Under the pieces are notes generated by a model. The model searched no databases and was not told the origin of the DNA. It worked only from the letters and a program-made list of their open reading frames with translations. The position numbers and the translations under genes were made by a program. DNA of 64,000 nucleotides from Narthecium ossifragum (lineage: Eukaryota; Streptophyta; Magnoliopsida; Dioscoreales; Nartheciaceae), in the NCBI GenBank assembly GCA_963920575.1, contig OY986964.1:14683460-14747459 (forward strand), read 5' to 3'. Positions 20,348-32,334 of this stretch are shown here, one piece after another (position 1 is the first letter of the stretch; every line of letters begins with the position of its first letter).

Positions 20348-21437
20348 TTGGTTATGGACCCGAATTATGATATGCCACTGGGTTACATATGGAATGATGA
20401 TTTGTCTTTTGGTTATGAACCCGTTTACAATAATGACACATATGGTTTCTCAAACCCGGCCTATGATTCATATTCATATTCTTCTAATTCGGATTTTAGA
20501 GATCATACCGACCCTAGTTGGCAGTTTCATGATTTCTCAAACCCGGCCTATGATTCATATGCAAGAGATTCTGAAGGAAATGGAAGAAAATACTAATTCC
20601 TTTAGAGAAATGCGTAATTCTTGGGAGGAAAGATTCCCTAGGGAACATGACAAAGTTGAGAACCTCTTCATTACTCAGTCACAGCAAGAGCCATCTTTGG
20701 AAGATATAGTTCAATCTTTTGCTACTAATGCTTTTCAATTTCAACAGGAGACGAAGGCTAGTATTGAAAGATTGGAACATCAGGTAGGCTAGATGGCGAC
20801 TGCAATCACCAAGATAGTGGCGCAAAATTCAGGAAAATTACCCTCTCAAACGGTTGGAGATGCTTCGAGGGAATTTCTACAAAATGTAGATGAAGAAGCT
20901 GTCCAACCTAGGCCAATCGACCGCCGAGAACACCAGGAGCATTTATTCGATGAATCTCCTCTAACTGAAGTTGAAAGCATTCCTGTTACGCCGCAAGGTA
21001 TTTTTCCTGTGACTATTTCTTCTTCATTAGTGGTTAAAAAGGAGATGACCTTAGTAGATATTTTTATATCTCGACGGATTTATTTCCGATCATGTAATCT
21101 TGACATCCTTGACAATCCGAACGACGACATTATTAATAGTTCAATGGATGATTTGATTATAGTTGAGCATAATGTTGACTCCTTTCTTCCTGATCACCAT
21201 GATGACATGCATTTTTGTTTGAGAGATCTAGCTATGTTGTTTACTGGTGTTAGTATGGAAAAGCTAAATCTCAGTTTTGAAATATGCCACTTGAGTTCAT
21301 ATGTTAAATTAACCTTGCTAGCATTATTGAGGTTAAATATTCAGATTATAGCACCCAGTGATTTTGCATACCATCGTGCTAGAGAACGGCCACCGAGGGC
21401 ACGATTAAAACTTTTTCTATTGTATATAGTAGTTTAG
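20348..21437 (+). pseudogene. ATH-3 gag-derived fragment
   Basis: Three adjoining open stretches. The first is Tyr/Asp/Ser-rich (MDPNYDMPLGYIWNDDLSFG). The second, in another frame to 20792, ends in a coiled-coil-like QQETKASIERLEHQVG. The third, 20793-21437, starts MATAITKIVAQNSGKLPSQT and continues for 214 codons. The middle and last parts resemble the region between capsid and protease of Athila-like Gag. The only separation between them is TAG at 20790-20792, where a Gln codon (CAG) would be expected, so a single C-to-T change probably broke one frame. There is no capsid, zinc knuckle or protease motif. Whether the 214-codon frame makes a protein is unknown. Confidence 0.6.
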
Positions 21438-23080
21438 TTTGCTTTATTTACTTTCTTGTGTGCTTGAATTATTTTTAGGTTGTGTGTTTGCATGTTTGCT
21501 TTTGTTTTGCTTTGTAGGTGATTGAGCATTCCCTATCATACCTGAAGAATTCGCCCAGCCACGGTGATCATGGAAAGTCAAAGTTTGGCAACTCCCACAG
21601 TATTGAAGGAAGAAACATGAAGTCGAGCCAATGACAATAAACAAAAGCGCTGCTTGGAAGGCAACCCAAGGGGAGTTCGTTCATTTCTCTTTTTAGTGAT
21701 TTTTGCTTTTCTTTGCATTCCACCTTACATTGGGGACAATGTCAGTTTCAAGTGTGGGGGAGAAGATCTAAGTTGCATTTGCCATGAGCGAGAACAAGTT
21801 AAGCTTAACATATTCATAACATGATTGAATGAGTAATTTTGCGACATAGAATTAATTAGTTGAGTTATTTTCCTTAAAATGGTAGTGACTAAATTAGAAG
21901 ACAAAAGCTGGTGAGATTTTGAGCCTTTAAACTGACACATTCATATCAGTCTCACTAATTTCTTTCATGAGAGATATTCTTCCATGGATTTGTTTCTCTA
22001 GAACTTGCTTTGATTCTATTCGAGGTCACATTGACACATGCAAGCATGAATATGATTAAGGCCATCTTTGTTATAAGCTACATAAGCCAAATAGCCTACC
22101 TTGTGATTAATTTTTTCCTTTTGCTAAACACCTTTAAGCTTTATCGACTTCATTGTTAACCCACATTACAAGCTTTAAACCTGAAAAAAAAAATATATTT
22201 CCGTTACCCAAGCCATAAAACTAGTGGAGCATTGATCATCATTATGACATGTATGGGTGCGAAAGTTCAAGTGTGGGGGTTTTTGGATTTGTGGTATGGC
22301 CATGATTGGTGAAGTGGAGTTTATTTTTCATACTTGATTTGTGAGTATGTTGGTTCTGAAAAAAAAAGAAAAGAAAAGAAAGTGAAGGAGGAAACTGTTC
22401 TCATGCTACAATATGTGGTTATGAATCCTCCTAATACTCCAAGAAAGGGGTATGTTTATGTATGATCTCTACAAAGGTGGAAGTTTTTGCAAAAGATTGT
22501 TCCCTATATCAGTTAAAAAAAAAATATTCCTTTGAACAATCTCTTTGCCATTGTCATAATGCTATATGGTTCGAGTATGTTAAAGCCAAATTGAAGAAGT
22601 TGCTGAATGGAGTGATTGGTTGTACATGTCTTATTGATGCATTTTTACTCCATTAGTTCCATTGGCTTTTAAGCTACATTCCCAAATATTTCCCATCTTG
22701 ATCCTAGACCCCATTACAACCTTTTGAAGTCCTTATGATTCGTGTTATGCATGTGATTCTAGTGGTGGAGAATGAGAAGATATGCAAGCTTATGGTAGAT
22801 CACTTTCATTGGAATGAATTTGAGTGAAATACATACCCTTCAAATACATGAGAGTTGAGTGTTAATTTCCGTGAGGGTTTACTTGTTTAGTATGCTCCAT
22901 ATTCAAGTGAAAATACTTATTGACTGATTTTTAAGTTGTTTAAAAATATTTGTTCATGATATGTTATGAGTTGTGAAGAGCTTGATTGTTCTTTGTTGAT
23001 GGTGTTGCAACCTTGATATCTTGAGTAGAGTGAATTTTAGTTTTGCCCGAGGACGAGCAAAAGCTAAGTGTGGGGGAATT
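21438..23080 (+). other. ATH-3 non-coding 3' interior with repeated purine-tract motifs
   Basis: No convincing coding sequence. AAGTGTGGGGG occurs at about 21750-21760 and 22269-22278, and once more as the true polypurine tract directly before the 3' LTR (about 23067-23080, AAGTGTGGGGGAATT). The first copy is preceded by GGGGACAATGTCAGTTTC. ATH-2 has a parallel motif, GGGGACAATTACATTTAAG then TTTGGGGGAAGG, near 35187-35216. The inner copies could be extra plus-strand priming sites. Confidence 0.6.
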
Positions 23081-24744
23081 TGATGATAATGCATAATGTT
23101 ATATTTTTATCCCTTAATACTTAGTCTCCTATGCTTATTTAGTTCCTAAATACACTCATTATTCTTATATTTTGATTTAGGATGCAATTGAAGTCCTTAA
23201 GTCGAAAAGAAGCTAAAAAGAGTGCATGGATCAACTTTAAAGATTAATCTGTACCTGATCATGAAGAACCAGATGATGTGTCATATATGGTTGGAAAGCT
23301 CTTGAAGTCTAGATTCTGGAGAATTTTACGGTTCGTGATTCCGAGTTTTCTAGAGGAAGTTACGGAAATTTTAGTACCGATGGCGCAGTCTGGATGGCAG
23401 AACAGTAATAAGCTGAACAGTCCGAGCGATCCGACACCCAGGGTCCGATCGATCGGACTATGCAGAATCGTGACAGAACATGTATTTTTTGGCTGAATAT
23501 GGTACGATCGATCGAACCATCACTCCTACTGAGCCAGATCGATCCGACTCCTAGAGTAGGATCGATCGGACTAGGGAAATGTCAGAAATTGCAGATTTTT
23601 ATGAGCCAAATCGATCGGAAACCTAAAGTTGGATCGATCGGACTCAAAAATAGCTAGAGAAGGTGGATTTTTACGCATCCGATCGATCCAGCGCCCATAG
23701 TTCGATCGATCGGACTCGGGCGTAAATAGAAGTTGAAGATTTTAATGAGACCGATCGATCCAACATCCCGAGGAGGATCGATCGGACATTCCCAGTGAAT
23801 TAAATCAATGATTTAGATCAAATCCGTTGATGGATACACTTGAGGTTATAAATAGGACTCTTTTTAGGGTTTGAGGGGGGATTCTTGGACACTTTTGGCT
23901 GCTCTTTCTCCTCCTTTATATTTTTTCTAGGTTTTATCTTGTTTATTGGAATCTTTTGAGGATTGTTCTCGATGGCCCTGCGTGGCTAAATCTTGATCCT
24001 TGGTCGAGGAGACTGAAACCTCGGAATCAATGAGACTGTGAGATCTAATTTATTTTTATTGTTCAGTTTATAGATGAGTATTGAATGTTCTTCTGTGTTT
24101 ATCTTCATGATTGTCTTGTCTAATTGCTAGGAACGCTACTAGTTTATTATTCATGGCGATCTACTGCTAGGTTGGATATCAAATCCGAAATTGTTTGATC
24201 CCTCTAATCTGCGAAGCAACTAGGGTTTAATAATCTACTGCATTTCAGAGATTGTTAGGTCTTAGGAAGAATATTCGACTAGATTAAATGCAACCGCTTG
24301 TGCTTGTGTTGTTTAGCTTCATCGATCTCCCTATTCTTAACGTTGCTACTAGATTAAATCTACAGCGCTTGTCTTAGGTTGTTTAGTAGTTAGGGTTGAT
24401 TAGATCGCTTGTTTCTAATTAACTATGATTGAGGAGAGATTCGGATTTCATCCGAACGGTGAATATTCATGGTATGAATTGATTGATACTTGCATCTATG
24501 ATTAGTTGTTGGATTCCGATGGTGGATGTTGACTCAGATCAAGGTTTGTTCTCTTGATTCAACTTGTTTCTTCGTTTTAGATTATTTCTTTACTGTTTTT
24601 CCTCACGTTTAAAACCCCCCTATTTTTGTTCACTTAGCACAAAACTAGGCTAAACACTCTTCGTGGGATCGACTCGTACTCGCACTACTACATTTATTTT
24701 GAAAAGTACTGGTTTTATTTTTGAGTGCCTGCGACAGCACATCA
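23081..24744 (+). repeat. ATH-3 3' LTR
   Basis: 1,664 bp, TGATGATAATGC...GACAGCACATCA, directly after the polypurine tract and followed by target copy CAGTT (24745-24749). It carries the same four paired modules and a TATA box at 23847-23854. Confidence 0.95.
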
Positions 24745-24749
24745 CAGTT

Positions 24750-25187
24750 GTAGAAAATGAGACCGGTGATGAGATCCCAATGCGCCAAACTACGGGATGA
24801 CGTGTTTTTGTTGATTATAGGAAACTTAATGCCTTGACTAGGAAAGATCACTTCCCTCTTCCTTTCATTGATGAAATCTTAGAGAGACTTTCTAGTCAGA
24901 GTTATTATTGTTTTCTAGATGGTTATTCAGGGTATAACCAAGTTGCAGTCGATCCTCAAGATCAAGAGAAAACTATTTTTACATGGCCTTTTGGTACTTT
25001 TGCTTACCGTAGGATGCCTTTTGGTCTTTGTAATGCACATGCGACTTTTCAAATGTGTATGATGGCCATCTTCTCTGACATGATTGATAAATTCCTAGAA
25101 GTCGTCATGGATGATTTTTATATGTTTGGAACTTCTTTTGAATCATGTTTAAACAGCCTATCTAATGTTTTAGACCGTTGCATTTGA
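24750..25187 (+). pseudogene. pol: ATH-2 reverse transcriptase, catalytic part
   Basis: Resumes pol after ATH-3. FVDYRKLNALTRKDHFPLPF, SSQSYYCFLDGYSGYNQVAV, FGTFAYRRMPFGLCNAHATF and EVVMDDFYMFG are the ordered motifs of Ty3/gypsy reverse transcriptase, the enzyme that copies element RNA into DNA. The catalytic box is VMDD, close to the FMDD common in Athila-like elements, so both aspartates remain. Damage: a stop in the GRVFVDYRK block (TGA near 24798) and a stop at 25185-25187 ahead of the thumb region. Confidence 0.92.
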
Positions 25188-25808
25188 ACTAATTTAGTTC
25201 TCAGTTGGGAAAAGAGTCATTTTATGGTTCATGATGGAATTGTCTTAGGTCACATTGTGTCTAAACGTTGTATACAGGTTGATAGGGCTAAAGTTGAGTT
25301 AATTGCCAAATTACCTCGACCTTCATCTGTGCGTCAAATTCGTTCTTTTCTAGGTCATGCTAGATTCTACCATCGATTCATCAAAGATTTTTCCAAAATT
25401 TCACGACCCTTGTGTGAATTACTGGTCAAGGATGTCCCTTTTGTCTTCGATAATGCATGTTTGATTGCTTTTAAGACCATTCATGATTTATTATCTACCG
25501 CACCTATAGTTCATGCACCTAATTATTCTCTACTTTTTGAACTTATATGCGATGCTTCTGATTTTACCATAGGAGCTGTTTTAGGACAACGTGTAAACAA
25601 AATCACACATGTGATTTATTATGCTAGTAAGACCCTCTCTGAATCTCAATTGAATTATACCACTACTGAGAAGGAATTATTAGCCATAATGTTTGCATTG
25701 GAAAAGTTCCGTCCCTATCTCCTAGGTAATAAATTTCTTATCTACACTGATCATGCTGCCCTGCAATATCTTTTAGCTAAAAAGGATGCCAAACCTAGAC
25801 TAATTTGA
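25188..25808 (+). pseudogene. pol: ATH-2 reverse transcriptase thumb and RNase H
   Basis: Open from about 25224 to 25808. LPRPSSVRQIRSFLGHARFY and RFIKDFSKISRPLCELL are the thumb/connection. LFELICDASDFTIGAVLGQR, TTEKELLAIMFALEKFRPYL and FLIYTDHAALQYLLAKKDAK are RNase H, which degrades the RNA of the hybrid; the catalytic D, E and D positions are present. It ends at a stop (25806-25808) where RLIRW would be expected. This is the best-preserved enzyme segment of ATH-2. Confidence 0.92.
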
Positions 25809-25814
25809 TGGATT

Positions 25815-26560
25815 TTGCTTTTGCAAGAATTTGATCTAGAGATTAGGGATAAGAAAGGCTCCGAAAATGTAGTTGTTGATCACTTGTGTCGCCTTCTTTT
25901 TGAACATATTCTTGATAACACTCCTATTGATACGTCCTTTGTCGATGTGCACCTCTTTCAGGTGGCTCGTCTTTCACAGCCTTGGTATGCACATATAGTG
26001 AATTATCTTGTTTAAGGCAAGCTTCGTGATTCATGGTCTAAAAATGCTAAAGATAGATTTTTTTCTCAGATTAAATTTTATATATGGGAAGACCCTGAAT
26101 TGTTTAGGCATTGCTCTGATCAAGTAATTAGACAATATGTGCCTGAGTCAGAAGTTCATGACATTCTCACTTTTTGTCATACACATGCATGTGGTGGTCA
26201 TTTCTCAGGGAAGAAAGCCGCTTCAAAAGTTCTACAAAGTGGATTTTATTGGCCTTCAATTTTTAAGGATTCTCATAATTTTTGCCAATCCTACATTCGA
26301 TGTCAAAAAACTAGAAATATCTCTTGTAGGAATGAGATGCCTAAAACTCCGATTTTAGTTGCCGATATATTTGATATTTGGGGTATTGATTTCGTGGGTC
26401 CCTTTCCACCTTCCTTTGATTTTCAGTTTATCATTGTAGCGGTTGACTATGTTTCTAAATGGGTAGAGCTATAGCAACCAAATCGAATGATCATAAAGTC
26501 GTGATTAAATTTCTTCAAAGTAACATCTTTTCTAGATTTGGTTGTAAATATTAGTGATGA
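25815..26560 (+). pseudogene. pol: ATH-2 integrase, zinc-binding domain and first half of core
   Basis: The integrase joins element DNA to the chromosome. [19 protein letters not shown] is the linker after RNase H. FCHTHACGGHFSGKKAASKV and NFCQSYIRCQKTRN form the HHCC zinc domain. DIWGIDFVGPFPPS holds the first catalytic aspartate. Stops lie at 26013-26015 and 26472-26474, followed by a frame change. The sequence stops at ATTAGTGATGA (26550-26560), within the block that encodes the second catalytic aspartate, where CHR-3 has inserted. Confidence 0.9.
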
Positions 26561-27382
26561 TGTGAGGACCGGTACCTCCAACCCAGTCCGATCACGTTAG
26601 GTCGAGGGTCAAGTTTTATGATCGCATCGCTGTTTTTGACCCCAGGGGCATTTTGGTAAATATGCTCTCGGACGGCTGTGATCGATTCCAGCTTTCTATT
26701 TAAGCTCATTCTTTTCTCTCTCTTCTCTTTCTTTTCTCTTCTCTCCTCTCTCTCTCCTCGTGGGCTGCCGGCTGGAGCTTTGGGCTGCGGCTTTTCGGCG
26801 TGGATCCGCGGCGATCAGAGTTGAGGATCTCGTAGATCGCCTGCTTGTTGCTACATGTAGGTATTTCTACCCAATTCCTATGAGTTGGTAATCCTAGGAT
26901 CACCTTTTTGTGATTTGTGGTTGTTGTGTGCATTGGAATGCTTTGATTTTCGGTATTCTATTTCCTTGTCATGTTCAGAAGCTAGCTATGGTTTCATTTC
27001 CATATTCTTTCGGATGAATTCCGTATTTTTGCTGGTTTTTCGACGGGGTCGGACTCAGATTTGATATTTCACGATCTGAGTTTGGTTTTTCTTGCATGAA
27101 TGAATTCCCCAGCATCAAATAGACCTTCCTGCAAAGTTTGAATGGATTCCATCGCCGTTTGATAGATCAAATCCAACAAATTCAGTTTTTCGTCGGCTTT
27201 CAAAAACTTGATTTAATTCGAAGTATTTGATCATCCGAAGTTGGATTTCTTAGTGTCATTAGATTCCCCACATCCAACTGCACATGTCTACCAAATTTGG
27301 TTTGATTTCGATACGTTTTGATAGATCGAATCCAAGAAATTTGATCTCAGACACTATTCTTCTTCCCTGCCGACATATGAAG

Positions 27383-27644
27383 GATCAATCTTCTTTGGGA
27401 AGAAGATCGATCGTTCGTTTGTTAGTGTCCTGCTCCGTCTGAAGAAGATCATCGATCCTCTTCTTGACAAAGGGTGTGGTTGATGAAGATCGATCTTTTT
27501 GGATGAGAAGATCGATCATTCTTCCCCAGACAGAACACCATCTTAAGGAAGATCGATCTTCTTGTGAAAGAAGATCGATCCCTCCTTCCCAGGCAGGGAA
27601 CACTCTTAAGGAGGATCGATCTTCCCTTCCAGGGAAGATCGATC
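27383..27644. repeat. GATCGATC pair modules of 63-bp period in CHR-3
   Basis: First cores start at 27488, 27551 and 27614, exactly 63 bp apart. Partners start at 27510, 27573 and 27637, distances 22, 22 and 23. A further pair, GATCAATC at 27383 with GATCGATC at 27405, again has spacing 22. The cores are mostly AGATCGATCTT, unlike the CCGATCGATCGG form of ATH-1 and ATH-3. Confidence 0.88.
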
Positions 27645-27694
27645 ACCCCTCCTTGAGAGGGATCACCCCTCCTTGAGAGAGATCACCCTTTTAA

Positions 27695-27737
27695 ATGATC
27701 GATCATCTTGGGTAAGATGACCCAAGATGATCGATCC
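27695..27737. repeat. 17-bp perfect inverted repeat around GATCGATC
   Basis: The left arm GATCGATCATCTTGGGT and the right arm ACCCAAGATGATCGATC are exact reverse complements separated by six bases. It lies just downstream of the 63-bp modules in CHR-3 and could fold as a hairpin in DNA or RNA. Confidence 0.85.
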
Positions 27738-28808
27738 TTTATATGCTGATTTGTATAATTGATCCGAATTTGATGTTTTTGGTTTCTTTTCGACCCGGAT
27801 TTCTCGGGTGACTTTCCCGATGATAGGTAAGGATTATTATAATATTTTAATCCGGATTTTAACAGGTTTATCCTCGGATTACGCCATGATTTGTATTCCG
27901 GATCGGTTTACCGGTTTCTACCAGTTTTCAAGCAGTTTCCTGATAAAGCATGTTATACCTATATAAATATAGTTTGTATTGATTTATCGCTTTATGGGTA
28001 ACCGGGGGAGTGACGACCCCAGGGAATGTTTAGTATAAATGGGCCGGAGGTGTGCCCTGCATTCTTAGTATAGATTTACTGCTTTGATTAATAACCCCGC
28101 TGATTGCCGGTGTGCGCCGAGGGCATAACCCGTTGTACTGGTAGATTATGTATATCTTGTATGTGTGCCTTGTTGGCTTGGCCAGGGTTGTATCCCCTTG
28201 TAGCAATTTCGGTTGACGGCTGTGGACGCCATTGTAATGCCGAACTTGGCTCTATTGTTGTTGCTTGGCCGTTGGCCAGTTACCTGCAGGTTAACTGTGG
28301 AACCTTAGTCTGTCAGGTGCCGGAGAGCACTGAAGACTATTGTATATTTGTGTTTATCGCTTTGCTCTAATCGTTGTATTGTTAGTATAGCTTACATGTA
28401 TTTGAGACCTTTGCTATGCTCACCCCTTTGGCTAACTAGAGGTTATGTCTAGTCATGTATAATTGATGTCATATTGTTGCATGCTTATATCTCTTTATCT
28501 GTGCCTGAGCATTGCATGCATCTTGTTTGCATTAGCGCATAAGCTAGGGTGCGGGTGAATAGGGTCTTCGCCGATTCGAGGCTCTCGGGTAGCTCAGATC
28601 TAGCTCTAGGACCGTGGTTGGGTAGTTAGGTCTAAGGCGATTGTATTGTCAAATCTCTGTATTCTCGAGGATGGGTCTAGTTGGCTACTATCTGTTGTTT
28701 GAGGTGTAAAGGTTGCCTAGAGTTCTCGTCTCATGCTCAGCATTTGTTTTAAGGGAAGTTACGTGCTGCCTTGAGTTCTACCCCTTTGTTGTTCAGCGCT
28801 GGGCGCTT

Positions 28809-31800
28809 TGTGAGGACCCGTACCTCCAACCTGGTCCGACCGCGTCGGTCGAGGGTCTAGTTCGGTTGGGTTAGCTCAGTTGGCCTTGCTTCACGATCCC
28901 CTTTGATCGTTGCGGCTCCGGGGGTAATATGGTAAATTATCCTTGGCGGAGCTAGTTTCACACACGCGTTGTGCACACACGGCCATGTGGTGATGTATGT
29001 GCTTGATTAGATCATTAGGGGAATCCTAGACCAGAAGATCTTGATTAAATCAAGGTTTGAGCTTATGGGATCAGATCTGGCCGATTCTAATCTTAAGTCA
29101 TTAGTACTTAAGGCTCACTTAACCCATCTACTGTTAGGTCTTAAGCCGCGATTGAGAGAGAGAGATGGAGGGAGAGCGGCGGCCCGATCTTGCGGAGAGA
29201 GAGAGGAGGAGAGGAACCAGCGGGGTCCTATCGTCGGAGGCGAGGGTGCGGCCGGAGGAGGATCCCGTCTGGCGATGGCGACCGCGGCAAGGAGGACGAC
29301 ATCAACGACAACGGTGCTCAACCGTGACCGGAGAGGCTGAGGCGTGCATCGGCGGTGCTCGCGGCCGGAGAAGAAGAAGAAGAAGAAGAAGAAGAAGAAG
29401 GCGAGCTCGATGCTAGAGGTAGGGTTTCTAGCCTAAACTTGGTTTAGACTCTACTAGCATAGACTAGGCCATAGGATGCATCTATGCTATGTTTGCTCTG
29501 TTTTTCCGGTGAGGATATGTGCCATTTTTTCCCCTTGGTTTTCCGGTGATGCTTGACTGGATTTCTACAAGATGCTTTGCTTCGGGCTCGGTTTTGTTTT
29601 CCTACAGGCTTTGCTCTATTTTTCGGGTTGTTCCTACTCTGTTTTTCCGGCGATGCGATCCGCTCATGCTTTGTTTTCCTTGGCTTTTCCGGCGTTGTCT
29701 TTCTCCATCATTCAGTACGATGCCAAGCCATGCCCGGCCCAGCTTCCAGCAATCCTTCCCCTCTCCCCTATTCCCCATGGCCTCGACTATATCTCTGCTG
29801 CCATGGATTGCCTTTGTGACCTCTGTTCTTGAGTTTCTGGTGAACCGAAGATTTGGAAGCATGCTGTTGATGCTCTGTTACTTCCATGAGTTCTCTGTGG
29901 ACTTCTTTCTTCTTCCCCTGTATTGCTGTTGAGCAAATCCGTGGATTAGTGTTGGGTTTTGATGTGATTTCTCCTCCCTTGGACCACTTGTCGTCGTTAA
30001 CCTTTGTGAGTGTCTAACTAGATGGTGTAGGTGTTCATACTTGGGTGTTGCATGGTTGATGCTTGAACAAATGCCAATGAGAACCTTGGAATTGAGAAGC
30101 ATATTGCTGTCTTAGCAGAACGGTGATGTTCACAGCCTGATTGAGGAACTGTGAGCACGCAACCTCAAGAGACCATCATCATGAAAGTTGTGGGGCTTCA
30201 CATCCTTTTTCCAACGACTCTGATTTCGCATTTTTCAGATTTTTCTGTGAATTATGGTGAATTATTTTCTCAGACTGTGTCGAAATAGAATTTTCTGTAA
30301 AAGTCAGCTAATTAAATTGATTTTTGACACCCCTTGATCTAATTCTTGGATGGGCTGCTCCTGACATGTTCCCCTACATTAGACCATGTTCAATTTCAAG
30401 TTTCACGACGTTGGATGTCGTTTGATCAAGATTTCATCATTTTGAACTTGTCGGTTACTGTAGCAATCCGAAAATTAAGTTCTAAGTAGCTGTGAATCAG
30501 CAAGGCATGTCTTACATATATATATATACACGTATTATATATATCTACATCTAGCAAAGCGTACTAGTATTGAATCAGAGGTTTTGTCTTTAATCCGAGG
30601 TCTATTGTAGCTTTCTCGAGTTTGATCGATCGAGGTCGACTGAGATTGTAGTTTGATCGATAGTCGTGTTTTCCTACGATGTTTAACCTCCATGCCCTGC
30701 CCTTCTTTTGTTTTGCTTCTAATTCATCATTGGGTATGTTTTATTATTGCTAAGATGTTGATCTGCCGGCGGTGGGTTTTCGTATTTTTCGTCGGTTTCT
30801 AAGTGGACTAATTGCAAGTTGAGTTTTGGAATGTCTTCTCTTGATTATTGTCGAATTGATCTGATGTAATTGTTTGACCTAATATCTCCGTGATTATTTG
30901 TTATTCATTTATACTAAATTGTTCCTTTAACAACTCAGTCCATGCAATCTCTTATTAATCACGTCATTCATGTATTTCTGTATCATGTATAAGCCTAGGG
31001 CCGGCGGTGGCCCGTTTATATTTCTTGGTGGAAATGTTTATATTTTGCGGTCCGAGGGTGCCCTGTGAATTGATTAACTGGGGGTGTACCCCATTGTATA
31101 GTTTCTGGCTAACGGCGGTGTAAGTCGTTGTAATGTCGAAATTTGGATTGAACTAGGTCGACTGCTTGTGCTGGTTATGCTTTGAATCGTATTAGGTGTA
31201 TGGTTAAGTAATTGTTATTCCTTATTGTACGTTAACAGTTTAGCTATCTCTCTTGTATCTTATTGTATGCTACATTGAACATGCTTGATGAGATGTCATG
31301 TAGAGACACCCAGGCCTAGTTGTTTGAATAGGCTCATGCATGATGATTGCATTAGAGATATCCAGGCTAGGTAGTAGGCGATGGATTCGATCGCCGATCC
31401 GGGGTTCTCGGGTAGGCCGGATCTAGCCCTAGGACCGGGGTTTGGGGTAGTCGAGGATTAGGATGTGATTGTCATCAATAATAATCCTTGATATCATTTG
31501 AGGTTTCTATTATAGTCGACTATGGATTATTCTTGAATTTGAGGTGTAGAGGTCGTGTCGGGTCTCCAAGGCCAAGCGCTAAGGATGGTTGTCGATGTCC
31601 CTGACATATGTGTCCCTGTGAGAGATGGTATGACTGGGCAGGGTGGTACCTGAACAGGAGCCTGCAGTCTGTGTTTCCTCTCGTTTGTTCTTGGGTGAGG
31701 GTGGGACCTGGACAGGAGCCCTCGGGAATCGACGGGGTTATAGGACCCCTTGGCATACCTTAGGCTTAGGCGGAGAACGACGCAGTTACAGTTTTCCTCC

Positions 31801-32334
31801 TTTTCTGTGCGACGTAAAGCAGAACCCTACTGGGCATTGTTGCTCACCCTACCTGGGCTGCATCGGCGATGCAGGTCGATGCAGTTCCTTCTTTCAGGTG
31901 TTCCCTTAGAAGATGGCGCGGTATTTCGAGGAGATCGAGGACTTGGAGCGTTGAGGAGTTCGTCAACAGATAATTTTCAGCTTTAATTTATGATGTACAA
32001 ATTGATGTATAAATCGATGTATAACATGATGTATTCGAGGACATGATTGTATGATCTTTAATGTAATTGTATAGGAGAAATGTTGTAACGTTCTTTAATC
32101 TAGATATTTGAGGAATGTATTGATTGATCATTTTGTCCTACATGTAAAATTATCAAATGTACAGGTTTTCTGTGCTATAATTATAAAGAGGATTCTGTCA
32201 AATTTTTTATAAATTTGATGATGAAATTGTTTAAATTCATAGTAGTTATATACTTGTGCGCCAATTGATGATGTAAACAGGTTTAGGTGGCTCACGCCTC
32301 GATCTGGATGGGTTTTCTGGGTCGGGGCGTGACA
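28809..32334 (+). mobile_element. CHR-4, solo LTR nested in CHR-3
   Basis: A 3,526-bp unit, TGTGAGGACCCGTACC...GTCGGGGCGTGACA, the same family and orientation as CHR-2. Flanks CGCTT (28804-28808) and CGTTT (32335-32339) differ by one transition. It contains a GAA repeat (29371-29401), a TA-rich run near 30515-30542 and the conserved block CACCCTACCTGGGCTGCATC near 31845. The open frames near 29041-29932 are Arg-rich or low-complexity and have no family I recognise. It is the innermost element of the left block. Confidence 0.9.
29371..29401 (+). repeat. (GAA)n microsatellite
   Basis: About ten AAG units inside CHR-4. The same place in CHR-2 (about 10000) has a short GAAGAGGAAGGAG sequence, so the repeat expanded in this copy. 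Confidence 0.95.

Larger units (their letters stand above)
18596..24744 (+). mobile_element. ATH-3, young non-autonomous Athila-like LTR element
   Basis: LTRs 18596-20259 and 23081-24744, both exactly 1,664 bp, beginning TGATGA and ending CATCA. The 5-bp target duplication CAGTT is perfect (18591-18595 and 24745-24749). I count roughly two dozen differences between the LTRs, mostly C/T and G/A changes, so about 1.5% divergence. The 2.8-kb interior has a primer site, a fragment of gag and a polypurine tract but no protease, reverse transcriptase, RNase H or integrase, so movement needed enzymes from a relative such as an intact ATH-1-type element. It interrupts ATH-2 reverse transcriptase. Confidence 0.95.

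Noticed and set aside
29041..29932. Possible Arg-rich protein and hydrophobic protein in CHR-4
   Set aside because: They are LTR sequence with a GAA repeat, and the equivalent places in sister LTRs are not open.
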